Below, piece by piece: positions 43,781-51,907 of a stretch of 64,000 bases of DNA; the first letter of the stretch is position 1; the number at the start of each line of letters is the position of its first letter. The stretch spans positions 1 through 64,000 of the forward strand of contig JAEWUM010000019.1 of assembly GCA_023459355.1 (NCBI GenBank), written 5' to 3'. The notes beneath the pieces were generated by a model that was not told the origin of the DNA, did not search any database, and was given only the letters and a program-made list of their open reading frames with translations. The translations under genes and the position numbers were made by a program. The stretch is from Bacteroidota bacterium. GTDB taxonomy: Bacteria > Bacteroidota > Bacteroidia > Bacteroidales > Paludibacteraceae.

Positions 43781-46765
43781 TTATTCAACCAAGTTTAACG
43801 TGTCAGCCGGTTTCATAACCACGCCAATATTTTTTCGTCCGTCGGACTTGATGATGATGGGATTGTTGAACCGAACAAGTCTCACGTACTCACTTTCATA
43901 AATAGCCTCTTGTGCATTTAGAAAATCAATGTCGAAGGAACCTTCTTTGTTAAAAGGGTTGATGGTGAAATATGAAACCCCGAAAGAAGTCAGGTTTTGG
44001 AAGAAGTGAGTTCCCTGACTCGGTTCTATTCTGTAGTTCGATAATCCCGATTCAACGATGAGCATGGCGTTGCTGATGTGTGGCCATTTCACCGGTATGC
44101 CCAACCAGGGATCACTGGAACCCCACCTGCCGGGACCGACCAACACATAATGCCTGTTTTCGGCGATCATTTTTTTATTCAGTTTCTCGATGTCATACAT
44201 GATCAACTGATTTTTAGAGGCGTTAAAAGCTTCCGGCTTTACATAAATGATATCATACACATCGTTGGTGATACCATGTCCCAATACACTGTTGCTACTG
44301 ATGATGGTGTCTTCCTCCTGTATCTTACCGATGTCTTCGTTAATGTTTTCATTGGAATCAACAATGGGTCTGATTTGCAGAAAATAAAATGTATGTTGCT
44401 TATTTTCAGAATAATCTATATTTACAGCAAACTCGATTTCGATAGGTCTACCCATTTCATTGTGGGCAATTTTCAGTACATCCGTTAAAATATCCGCTAA
44501 TGGAAAAACATTGTGTTGCAGGATGTTGGCGAAAGTGATGATCTTCCGGCCCCCTTCGTAAATGCCGTCATAAATCATTTGCTCCTGCACATCATAAGTC
44601 GAAGCAATGTATTTCAATGTGCCGTCTTTTAATGCTTCCTGTACATTGATTTTAAGCAGATTGAAACCATCATCGACTTGAGGAGTAAAGTGAATATTAT
44701 TCAGATCGAGCGCATTGAAATAAGTTTGTGTTTCCCGCAGGGCATATTCCAGACTGCTGGTCTGCAGGATATTATGTGGATATGCAGGAGAAAAACGCAA
44801 AGTAACACCTCCGTCAACAATATATTTACCCAAACCGAGGGCGACATTTGCAATACCATCTTCGGGTTTTTCGGATCCAATCGGATAATAATTCAGTGAT
44901 TTTGCAACTCCTGAGAAAGAAGGATAAAAGCGATTTTCGTATTGATTACCACAGGTTTCCTGCAGGACAATAGCCATTTTCTCTTCGTCAATCACATTTT
45001 TGGTCGCTGTCATGTAAAGTTTACTCTGCTGAAAATAAACTGAGGCATACACTGCTTTGATAGCTTCGGTGAGCAGTGAAAGCGTCTGAGTACGACTCAC
45101 CTTGTTGTACGGGACCATATAAGTTGAATAGATGCCGGCAAATGGCTGGTAGTGAGAATCTTCAAGCAGGCTGGAAGACCTTACTGCTACCGGAGTGCTG
45201 ATGACACCCAGAAAAGCATAGAGATCGGCAATCAGTTTTTTAGGTAATCGGGCATGTAAAAAACGTTTCAGGATTTCTTCATCCGGTAAATCCGATAAAG
45301 CAATCGGATATAAATCGTTCATTTCCATAAATTCGGAGAAGATGTCGGTACAAATGACCACCGTCTTCGGAATCACAATCTGTACATTGTCATGCTGTTG
45401 TAACTTCTCATTCCGTTTAATCATGGAGTCGATGAAAGCCAGTCCGCGCCCTTTACCACCCATTGAGCCATCGCCGATACGGGCAAAATTGGAGTACTGG
45501 TCGAATCTTTCCCGCTGGAAAACGGCCACCACACCACGGTTTTTGATTTTGCGGTATTTCACAATGCCCCCAAAAAGCACCTGACGCAGTTTATTCAGAT
45601 CTTCAATGCCGGGATCGTAAATGTTCGTATTCTTGAAAAATTCAGCCAACGGAAACATAGCTCTTGAATACAACCAGCGGGAGACATTGTTGCGTGTAAC
45701 GTGATACATCAGGCATTCATCGCTCAGGTTGAAAAAAACATCCTGTAAATCCCGCAGGTTTCTTACCCGCGCTTCCACTTCCCCGGTATTGGGATTTTTA
45801 AAGATAAAATCCGAGAATCCGAAGTTCAGGTTGATTCTGTCGCGAAGTTCGGTCAGCAAGGTTGGAGAATGTTTGCTGATAAAGGCCGCTTTCACCCTGT
45901 CGGCTTCTTCTTTGTTTTTTTCGTCGGACGACTGGATGATCAACGGAATAAATTTATCCTGTCTTCTGATTTCTTCACATAAAATAACTCCTGCCTGTTT
46001 GTCTTTAATACCGTCTTTCTGAAAGCTAACATCGGCAATTACCCCAAGCATATTATCCTTGTATCTATTGTATATGAAAATAGCTTCTTCGTAGGTTCGG
46101 GCAAACAAAATTTTCGGTCGTCCCCGCATCCTTAACATCTGTTCGTGCTCATTCAAAGCTTCCGTCATGAATGAAAGTGATTGCTTAAACACGCATTTGT
46201 ACAGATGGGGCAGGATGGAAGAGTAGAAGTGGATAGAATCTTCTACAAACAGAATTACCTGAACACCCACAGATGCCACATCTTCCTCCACATTCATCTT
46301 ATCTTCCAGCATTTTGGTAATTGCCAGCAGGATATCGGGATTTCCAAGCCAACTGAAAACATAATCAATCGCGCTTAAATCTTCGTTGGATATCCTCTTG
46401 GAAACAGACTTGGAGAAAGGAGTGAGCACTACGATGGGGATATTCGGGTAATGCATTTTAACTTCTTTTGCCCATTCAAAAGGATTAATGCTGTCGCCAC
46501 TCGGCATCGAAATAATCACATCAAAGTCTCTTTCTTTCAATATTTTATTGGCATCTTTCTCATTTGAAACCAGCGTGAACCGGGGAGGATAACGCAAATT
46601 AAGCGATGTGTATTCATTGAAAATCTGTTCGTCAATCCGGCCGTCTTCTTCCAGGATAAAGGAATCATATTTACTAGCATAGAGCAGGATGTTGTAAATA
46701 CGATGCTTCATCAAATCAGCAAAAGAAGTATCTTTAAAATATAATTGTTTGATATTTCTATACAT
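43781..46765 (-). CDS. PEP-synthase-like protein: two receiver-like domains plus PPDK_N domain
   Basis: A 994-residue cytoplasmic protein found across Bacteroidetes and often called phosphoenolpyruvate synthase. Residues about 75-160 (ERDFDVIISMPSGDS, IPIVVLTPFS) and about 168-300 (VILFVEDS, GVIADVSF, IPLIIQSS) look like receiver domains. From about 420 comes a PEP/pyruvate-binding domain of PPDK_N type (GSMGGKGRGLAFIDSM, STPVAVRSSSLLEDSHYQPFAGIYSTY) and a conserved C-terminal part (VGPGRWGSSDPWLGIPVKW). I see no swivelling phosphohistidine domain (TxGGxxSH) and no C-terminal PEP-binding barrel, so ordinary PEP synthesis looks impossible. A signalling or regulated nucleotide-binding role is more likely, but unproven. 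Confidence 0.75.
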   Translation of the reverse strand: MYRNIKQLYFKDTSFADLMKHRIYNILLYASKYDSFILEEDGRIDEQIFNEYTSLNLRYPPRFTLVSNEKDANKILKERDFDVIISMPSGDSINPFEWAKEVKMHYPNIPIVVLTPFSKSVSKRISNEDLSAIDYVFSWLGNPDILLAITKMLEDKMNVEEDVASVGVQVILFVEDSIHFYSSILPHLYKCVFKQSLSFMTEALNEHEQMLRMRGRPKILFARTYEEAIFIYNRYKDNMLGVIADVSFQKDGIKDKQAGVILCEEIRRQDKFIPLIIQSSDEKNKEEADRVKAAFISKHSPTLLTELRDRINLNFGFSDFIFKNPNTGEVEARVRNLRDLQDVFFNLSDECLMYHVTRNNVSRWLYSRAMFPLAEFFKNTNIYDPGIEDLNKLRQVLFGGIVKYRKIKNRGVVAVFQRERFDQYSNFARIGDGSMGGKGRGLAFIDSMIKRNEKLQQHDNVQIVIPKTVVICTDIFSEFMEMNDLYPIALSDLPDEEILKRFLHARLPKKLIADLYAFLGVISTPVAVRSSSLLEDSHYQPFAGIYSTYMVPYNKVSRTQTLSLLTEAIKAVYASVYFQQSKLYMTATKNVIDEEKMAIVLQETCGNQYENRFYPSFSGVAKSLNYYPIGSEKPEDGIANVALGLGKYIVDGGVTLRFSPAYPHNILQTSSLEYALRETQTYFNALDLNNIHFTPQVDDGFNLLKINVQEALKDGTLKYIASTYDVQEQMIYDGIYEGGRKIITFANILQHNVFPLADILTDVLKIAHNEMGRPIEIEFAVNIDYSENKQHTFYFLQIRPIVDSNENINEDIGKIQEEDTIISSNSVLGHGITNDVYDIIYVKPEAFNASKNQLIMYDIEKLNKKMIAENRHYVLVGPGRWGSSDPWLGIPVKWPHISNAMLIVESGLSNYRIEPSQGTHFFQNLTSFGVSYFTINPFNKEGSFDIDFLNAQEAIYESEYVRLVRFNNPIIIKSDGRKNIGVVMKPADTLNLVE

Positions 46766-46811
46766 GACTATATTTAAATTTATATGCAGAAAAAATAAAT
46801 TTCAGAAACGA

Positions 46812-46841
46812 TTTGATTATAGGAAAAAACATTTAACTTTG
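46812..46841 (+). promoter_or_regulatory. Promoter of gdhA
   Basis: TTTG at 46812-46815 and TAACTTTG at 46834-46841, 18 nt apart, close to the Bacteroidetes TTTG-N19-21-TAnnTTTG arrangement. The start codon follows 70 nt later. Confidence 0.6.
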
Positions 46842-46911
46842 GTGGTATAATTGAAGCACAAAGCTAATAATCTAAAATCAAATCACAATAACAATTTAAA
46901 ACTAATTGTTT

Positions 46912-48246
46912 ATGGATATAGAAAAAATCATGTCTTCGCTCGAAGCGAAACATCCGGGGGAACAGGAGTATTTACAGGCTGTTCGGGAAGTATTGATCAG
47001 CATCGAACCGGTGTATAATGAACATCCGGAGTTTGAAAAAGCCAAAATAGCCGAAAGAATAGTAGAACCAGACCGGATTTTTACGTTCAAGGTGCCCTGG
47101 GTTGATGACCGGGGAGATGTGCAGGTAAATCTGGGTTACCGGGTTCAGTATAATAATGCCATTGGTCCGTATAAAGGCGGACTGCGATTCCACTCTTCTG
47201 TAACACTTTCTATTCTGAAGTTCCTGGGTTTTGAACAAACCTTTAAAAACGCGTTGACAACCCTGCCGATGGGAGGGGGAAAGGGTGGTTCCGATTTCAA
47301 CCCGAGGGGTAAGTCGCCTGCTGAAGTGATGCGTTTTTGTCAGGCTTATATGCTGGAGCTTTGGAGGCATATTGGACCCGAAACCGACATTCCTGCCGGA
47401 GATATCGGGGTAGGAGCACGCGAAATTGGATATTTATATGGTATGTATCGAAAGCTGGCGCGTGAAAATACCGGTGTGTTTACTGGAAAAGGACTTGAAT
47501 ACGGTGGTTCGCTGATTCGTCCCGAAGCAACGGGCTTCGGGGGCTTGTACTTTGTCAGCCAGATGCTCGAAACAGCAGGAGAAAGCATGAAAGGCAAAAC
47601 CATCGCCATTTCAGGTTTTGGCAATGTGGCCTGGGGGGCTGCGCTGAAAGCCACAGAAATGGGAGCGAAGGTGATTACCATTTCTGGTCCGGATGGTTAT
47701 GTGTTGGATGAAAATGGAATTTCGGGAGAAAAAATTGAATATATGCTCGATTTACGGGCTACTTGTAACGATGTGGTGGCTCCTTATGCTGAAAAATATG
47801 GCGTACCGTTTTTCCCGGATAAAAGACCGTGGGAAGTGAAGGTTGATATTGCCTTGCCCTGTGCCACACAGAATGAACTAAATGCCGATGATGCCCGAAT
47901 GCTGATAAACAATGGTGTGAAGTGTGTGGGAGAAATATCGAATATGGGTTGTACCCCGGAAGCCATTGACTTATTTATAGAGCATAAAGTACTTTATGGT
48001 CCGGGTAAAGCCGTGAATGCAGGCGGTGTAGCTACATCGGGACTCGAGATGACACAAAATGCCATGCACATTAACTGGACAGCGGCTGAAGTAGATGCAA
48101 AACTGCAACAAATCATGTCAGAAATTCATGCACAATGTGTCAGATATGGCAGAGAAGCCGATGGATATATCAATTATATGAAAGGTGCCAATGTGGCAGG
48201 ATTTTTAAAAGTTGCAAAAGCGATGCTGGCACAGGGGGTGGTTTGA
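46912..48246 (+). CDS. gdhA: Glutamate dehydrogenase, NADP-type hexameric family
   Basis: 444 residues from ATG 46912; a TTG two codons upstream is also in frame but less likely. It interconverts glutamate with 2-oxoglutarate and ammonia. Signature LPMGGGKGGSDFNPRGKSPAE with active-site Lys124, GPYKGGLRFH for substrate binding, and GDIGVGAREIGYLYG. The nucleotide-binding fold (AISGFGNVAWGAALKATEMG) has Ala in place of a third Gly, as in other NADP(H)-linked bacterial enzymes. Ends MLAQGVV*. Heptanucleotide arrays follow immediately. Confidence 0.94.
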   Translation: MDIEKIMSSLEAKHPGEQEYLQAVREVLISIEPVYNEHPEFEKAKIAERIVEPDRIFTFKVPWVDDRGDVQVNLGYRVQYNNAIGPYKGGLRFHSSVTLSILKFLGFEQTFKNALTTLPMGGGKGGSDFNPRGKSPAEVMRFCQAYMLELWRHIGPETDIPAGDIGVGAREIGYLYGMYRKLARENTGVFTGKGLEYGGSLIRPEATGFGGLYFVSQMLETAGESMKGKTIAISGFGNVAWGAALKATEMGAKVITISGPDGYVLDENGISGEKIEYMLDLRATCNDVVAPYAEKYGVPFFPDKRPWEVKVDIALPCATQNELNADDARMLINNGVKCVGEISNMGCTPEAIDLFIEHKVLYGPGKAVNAGGVATSGLEMTQNAMHINWTAAEVDAKLQQIMSEIHAQCVRYGREADGYINYMKGANVAGFLKVAKAMLAQGVV

Positions 48247-48248
48247 AA

Positions 48249-48401
48249 GCGAATAGCGAATAGCTAATAGCGAAAGCAGTAAGTGGTTAGATAGAAAATC
48301 ATTATTCACTATTAGCTATTCACTATTAGCTATTAGCTATTCGTTTTCCGTTTTCCGTTTTCCGCTTTCCGCTTTCCGTTTTCCGCTCTCCGTTTTCCGC
48401 T
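48249..48401. repeat. Heptanucleotide arrays of two families, with an inverted partner
   Basis: From 48304 to 48401 there are 14 seven-base units in one unbroken register: ATTCACT, ATTAGCT, ATTCACT, ATTAGCT twice, the hybrid ATTCGTT, then TTCCGTT/TTCCGCT/CTCCGTT units. Positions 48249-48274 hold the inverted form (GCGAATA, GCGAATA, GCTAATA, GCGAAAG). The gap from gdhA to htrA is therefore mostly repeat. Confidence 0.9.
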
Positions 48402-48534
48402 TTATGGATGATTATTAAAATTAACTTAATGTCTGTTCTTCGTTAATCGGTTTTAAATGTTAAAATCAAAATGTTAAAATACACCAAATCAAGCTGACAA
48501 ATGATTTCAGCGGAACAACTTTTGTGTAATTTAG

Positions 48535-48557
48535 TGCCGGAAATAAAAAATCCGGCA
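48535..48557 (+). terminator. Hairpin upstream of htrA
   Basis: TGCCGGA (48535-48541) pairs with TCCGGCA (48551-48557), followed by TTATTTATTTAATTT. It lies 21 nt before the htrA start codon. It may be the gdhA terminator or a leader structure of htrA; the sequence does not decide. Confidence 0.45.
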
Positions 48558-48578
48558 TTATTTATTTAATTTAAAACT

Positions 48579-50066
48579 ATGCGTATGAGAAGAAATAAAA
48601 TTTTTCAGGTTATCGGTTTGGTGTTGTTGGTAGTAATGGTCACTGTGGCTACAAATTACGTGATGAACAGAAGCAACGCCAGTCAAAATCAAAGTAACTT
48701 TTCGTTTGATCAGGTTCCTGCCAGTTATGCCAATTTTAAAAATGCTTCCAGAGCAGGGGACACTGATTTTACCGTAGCTGCCGAATTGACAGTGAACGCG
48801 GTGGTACACGTGAAAGTGAAATCAGAAGTGATGCAGTCGAGGGGATTCAGCGGAGATCCGTTTTTCGAATACTTTTTCGGACCCCAGTTTCGTCAGCAAC
48901 AACCACAGATTCGTGAAGGAGCGGGTTCGGGGGTTATCATTTCAAACGATGGATATATTGTTACCAACAACCACGTAATTGATAACTCGAAAGAAATTGA
49001 AGTGGTGTTGAATGATAAAAGATCTTTTACCGCCAAGGTTGTGGGTTCAGATCCCAATACCGATATTGCGCTGTTAAAGATTGAAGAAAAGGATTTACCA
49101 TTTATTATCTTCGGCAACTCTGATTCATTGAAAGTTGGTGAATGGGTATTGGCAGTGGGTAATCCTTTTAACCTGACATCAACCGTAACGGCAGGTATCG
49201 TGAGCGCCAAGGCCAGGAACATTAATATATTGAATTCAGCCATGAAAATAGAGTCGTTTATACAAACAGATGCAGCTGTAAACCCCGGCAACAGCGGTGG
49301 CGCGCTTGTTAATACACGCGGAGAACTGGTGGGGATAAATACAGCTATCGCATCTCAGACAGGCTCATTCGCAGGTTATTCATTTGCAGTACCTTCCAGC
49401 ATCGTTCAGAAAGTGGTTTCTGATATCCGTCAGTTTGGGGTGGTGCAACGTGCTGTATTGGGTGTAGAAATCAGAGACATTAATGGGGAACTTGCCAAGG
49501 AGAAGAATATTAAGACTTTTGATGGCGCTTATGTTGCCAATGTGGTAGAAAGCAGTGCTGCCGATAAGGCCGGTGTAAAATCCGGTGATATCATTACCAA
49601 TGTAAATGGTGTTGCCGTTAAATCGGTAGCGCAATTGCAGGAGCAGGTAGGGCGTTACCGTCCCGGTGATAAGATCTTTATCGAGATATTACGCGACAAT
49701 AAAAAACAAAAACTGAATGTAGAGCTTAAAAACCGTCAGGGTAATACCGAATTGGTATCATCGGATGTAAACGTTGATTTATTGGGCGCTACTTTTAAAG
49801 AGGCTGATAGTAAAATCAAAGAAAAATTCGGTGTGGATTACGGAGTTGAGGTGAAGTCGGTGGGTAAAGGTAAATTCAGTAATGCCGGTATCAAAAACGG
49901 ATACATTATATTGAAAATCAATAATATCAAGATGAGCAGTGAAAAAGACATTGAAACTGCCATGAAGGCGGTGATGGATAATGCCGACCAAAACAAGGTG
50001 CTCTGGATTACCGGATTTTATCCGAATGGCAAGACTGCCTATTACGCGATTGACCTGAATAATTAA
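48579..50066 (+). CDS. HtrA/DegP-family periplasmic serine protease
   Basis: A 495-residue envelope quality-control protease and chaperone. The N-terminus RRNKIFQVIGLVLLVVMVTVATNYVMN is a signal or anchor. The trypsin-like triad is His132 (NNHVI), Asp162 (NTDIALLKI) and Ser239 (GNSGGALV). Two PDZ domains follow (about 295-385 and 405-490). Length and layout are typical of DegP/DegQ. ATG 48585 is a possible second start. It is monocistronic, with the terminator at 50101. Confidence 0.93.
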   Translation: MRMRRNKIFQVIGLVLLVVMVTVATNYVMNRSNASQNQSNFSFDQVPASYANFKNASRAGDTDFTVAAELTVNAVVHVKVKSEVMQSRGFSGDPFFEYFFGPQFRQQQPQIREGAGSGVIISNDGYIVTNNHVIDNSKEIEVVLNDKRSFTAKVVGSDPNTDIALLKIEEKDLPFIIFGNSDSLKVGEWVLAVGNPFNLTSTVTAGIVSAKARNINILNSAMKIESFIQTDAAVNPGNSGGALVNTRGELVGINTAIASQTGSFAGYSFAVPSSIVQKVVSDIRQFGVVQRAVLGVEIRDINGELAKEKNIKTFDGAYVANVVESSAADKAGVKSGDIITNVNGVAVKSVAQLQEQVGRYRPGDKIFIEILRDNKKQKLNVELKNRQGNTELVSSDVNVDLLGATFKEADSKIKEKFGVDYGVEVKSVGKGKFSNAGIKNGYIILKINNIKMSSEKDIETAMKAVMDNADQNKVLWITGFYPNGKTAYYAIDLNN

Positions 50067-50100
50067 TTCGCTATAGATCGATCAGCTTTTCAAAGAATTG

Positions 50101-50138
50101 AACAAACAGTCCTTTGCTAAATCAAGGGACTGTTTGTT
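50101..50138 (+). terminator. Terminator of htrA
   Basis: AACAAACAGTCC (50101-50112) pairs with GGACTGTTTGTT (50127-50138), followed by TAATTTTTAAT. It starts 34 nt after the htrA stop codon. Confidence 0.8.
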
Positions 50139-50242
50139 TAATTTTTAATAAACTTATCAACAGGATAAAACATTTTACAAACTGAAACGTTTAAAGCATT
50201 AAAAGTAAAAGATTTCTATTTTTTTATATTGAATAATTTTAC

Positions 50243-50250
50243 TAACTTTG
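50243..50250 (+). promoter_or_regulatory. Promoter -7 box of rpoD
   Basis: TAACTTTG, an exact TAnnTTTG match, 22 nt before ATG 50273. A purine-rich AAAGAGGA before the start could serve in ribosome binding. Confidence 0.55.
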
Positions 50251-50272
50251 CACGCTAATTTTCAAAAGAGGA

Positions 50273-51136
50273 ATGAGACAACTAAAAATTACTAAATCGA
50301 TTACTAACAGGGAGAGTGCATCTCTGGATAAGTATCTGCAAGAGATTGGTCGTGAAGATCTTATCACTGTTGAAGAAGAAGTTGAACTTGCTCAGCGAAT
50401 CCGTAACGGTGATAGAATTGCCTTAGAAAAATTGACTCGTGCTAACCTTCGCTTCGTTGTTTCTGTTGCTAAACAATATCAAAATCAAGGTCTTAGTTTG
50501 CCTGACTTAATCAATGAAGGTAATTTGGGGTTGATTAAAGCTGCAGAAAAATTTGATGAAACACGTGGTTTCAAATTTATTTCTTATGCTGTGTGGTGGA
50601 TTCGTCAGTCCATTCTGCAGGCCTTGGCCGAGCAATCCCGTATTGTTCGTCTTCCGCTCAATCAGGTTGGTTCTCTGAATAAAATCAACAAAGCATTTTC
50701 AAAGTTTGAACAGGAAAACGAGCGCCGGCCATCTGCTGAGGAACTGGCTGAACAACTGGATGTTCCTGTGGAAAAAATTGCCGACACCATGAAAGTATCT
50801 GGTCGTCACATTTCTGTTGATGCTCCTTTTGTTGAGGGGGAAGATAACAGTCTGCTTGATGTGATGATCAACGATGATTCTCCGAACGCCGACCGTGTTT
50901 TGATCAACGAATCATTGTCAAAGGAAATTGAACGCGTATTGGCACATGCCTTATCTGATCGTGAAAGGGATATCGTGAAGAAATTCTTCGGTTTGGGAGT
51001 CCCCGAAATGACACTGGAAGAAATTGGTGATGAATTTGGTCTGACTCGTGAAAGGGTACGCCAAATCAAGGAAAAAGCCATCCGGAAATTAAAACCGCAT
51101 TCGAGAAGTAAACTGCTGAAAAGCTTCTTAGGTTAA
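50273..51136 (+). CDS. rpoD: Primary sigma factor RpoD, short Bacteroidetes type
   Basis: A 287-residue housekeeping sigma-70 factor. It lacks the long region 1.1 and non-conserved insert of proteobacterial RpoD, as is normal in this phylum. Region 1.2 starts at SLDKYLQEIGR. Region 2 has NLRFVVSVAKQYQNQGLSLPDLINEGNLGL and the promoter-melting FISYAVWWIRQSI. Region 3 contains RRPSAEELAEQL. Region 4.2 is TLEEIGDEFGLTRERVRQIKEKA, a helix-turn-helix for the -33 element. A clear terminator follows. Confidence 0.96.
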   Translation: MRQLKITKSITNRESASLDKYLQEIGREDLITVEEEVELAQRIRNGDRIALEKLTRANLRFVVSVAKQYQNQGLSLPDLINEGNLGLIKAAEKFDETRGFKFISYAVWWIRQSILQALAEQSRIVRLPLNQVGSLNKINKAFSKFEQENERRPSAEELAEQLDVPVEKIADTMKVSGRHISVDAPFVEGEDNSLLDVMINDDSPNADRVLINESLSKEIERVLAHALSDRERDIVKKFFGLGVPEMTLEEIGDEFGLTRERVRQIKEKAIRKLKPHSRSKLLKSFLG

Positions 51137-51157
51137 ACAAATAAGTAAATGTATTGA

Positions 51158-51188
51158 AAAGTGAAGTCATACCGGCTTCACTTTTTTT
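51158..51188 (+). terminator. Terminator of rpoD
   Basis: AAAGTGAAG (51158-51166) pairs with CTTCACTTT (51176-51184), followed by a T-run. It begins 21 nt past the stop codon. Confidence 0.85.
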
Positions 51189-51332
51189 ATTTAGAAAAGC
51201 AATAAATTAAAGAAATATTTCTTTAATTGTTGTTTTTTTCGCATCTTTGTGGCATTAATAAATGAAGTATCTCCGGATACTTTAATTTCAGGATAATCAC
51301 GATAATACTACATCCCTTTAAATCTAACTGAA

Positions 51333-51719
51333 ATGAAACCTATAAAATCGGTACAAGATCTGAATAAAATCAAGGCTAAAACAAATGTGTCCGTCAAACA
51401 AACAGCTGCAAATTCGAAAGATGAAGCAGTAGTGGTTAAAGTAGCCATGGCAACTTGTGGAATTGCATCCGGAGCGAAGGATACCTACGATTATTTTGTA
51501 GATGAACTCAAACGCCGGCATGTAAAGGCAACAGTTTGTCAAACCGGCTGTATGTCGTATTGCTACGCTGAACCAACCGTTGAAGTGACTATTCCGGGTG
51601 AAGAGCCGGTGGTTTTCGGTCATGTGAATACAGCCAAGGTACAGGAAATAATCGATAGGTATATCATTGGACACGAATTGGTTGATGGAATCATTCCGGC
51701 AAGTTATAAGACGGTTTGA
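51333..51719 (+). CDS. Thioredoxin-like [2Fe-2S] ferredoxin of the hydrogenase cluster
   Basis: A 128-residue cytoplasmic protein. Cys42, Cys69, Cys73 and Cys77 (MATCGIASGA, VCQTGCMSYC) match the ligand pattern of thioredoxin-fold [2Fe-2S] ferredoxins as found in NuoE and at the N-terminus of NuoF/HydB. It precedes hydB, hydA and hydC on the same strand, so it probably passes electrons in, or helps assemble, that complex. The 188-nt gap to hydB is filled by repeats but no clear terminator, so co-transcription is likely. An ATCTTTG at 51243-51249 may be the promoter box. Confidence 0.82.
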   Translation: MKPIKSVQDLNKIKAKTNVSVKQTAANSKDEAVVVKVAMATCGIASGAKDTYDYFVDELKRRHVKATVCQTGCMSYCYAEPTVEVTIPGEEPVVFGHVNTAKVQEIIDRYIIGHELVDGIIPASYKTV

Positions 51720-51757
51720 TAGCGAATAAGAATAACGGAATGCGGAAAACGTGAAAT

Positions 51758-51868
51758 GTAGAGACGCACGGCCGTGCGTCTTTATGCGAACAACGGAAAT
51801 TGAAAACAACGGAAATTGAAAACAACGGAAAACGGAAAACGTAGAGACGCACGGCCGTGCGTCTCTAC
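51758..51868. repeat. Two copies of a palindromic repeat flanking 16-nt direct repeats
   Basis: Copy 1 (51758-51784) and copy 2 (51841-51868) share AGACGCACGGCCGTGCGTCT. Copy 2 is a perfect 28-bp palindrome; copy 1 is slightly decayed on its right. Between them CAACGGAAATTGAAAA occurs twice head to tail (51791-51806, 51807-51822), then CAACGG and AAAACGG units. All of this lies inside the hydrogenase operon. Confidence 0.85.
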
Positions 51869-51907
51869 ACGTGACCAAAAATTTGAGACCAAATAAATTT
51901 ATAATAA

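Noticed and set aside
46906..46911. TTG start codon for gdhA
   Set aside because: ATG 46912 two codons later fits the family N-terminus, and no strong ribosome-binding site favours the TTG.
48304..48401. Possible CRISPR or coding repeat
   Set aside because: A strict 7-nt period without spacers. The period is not a multiple of three, so it is not a protein repeat.
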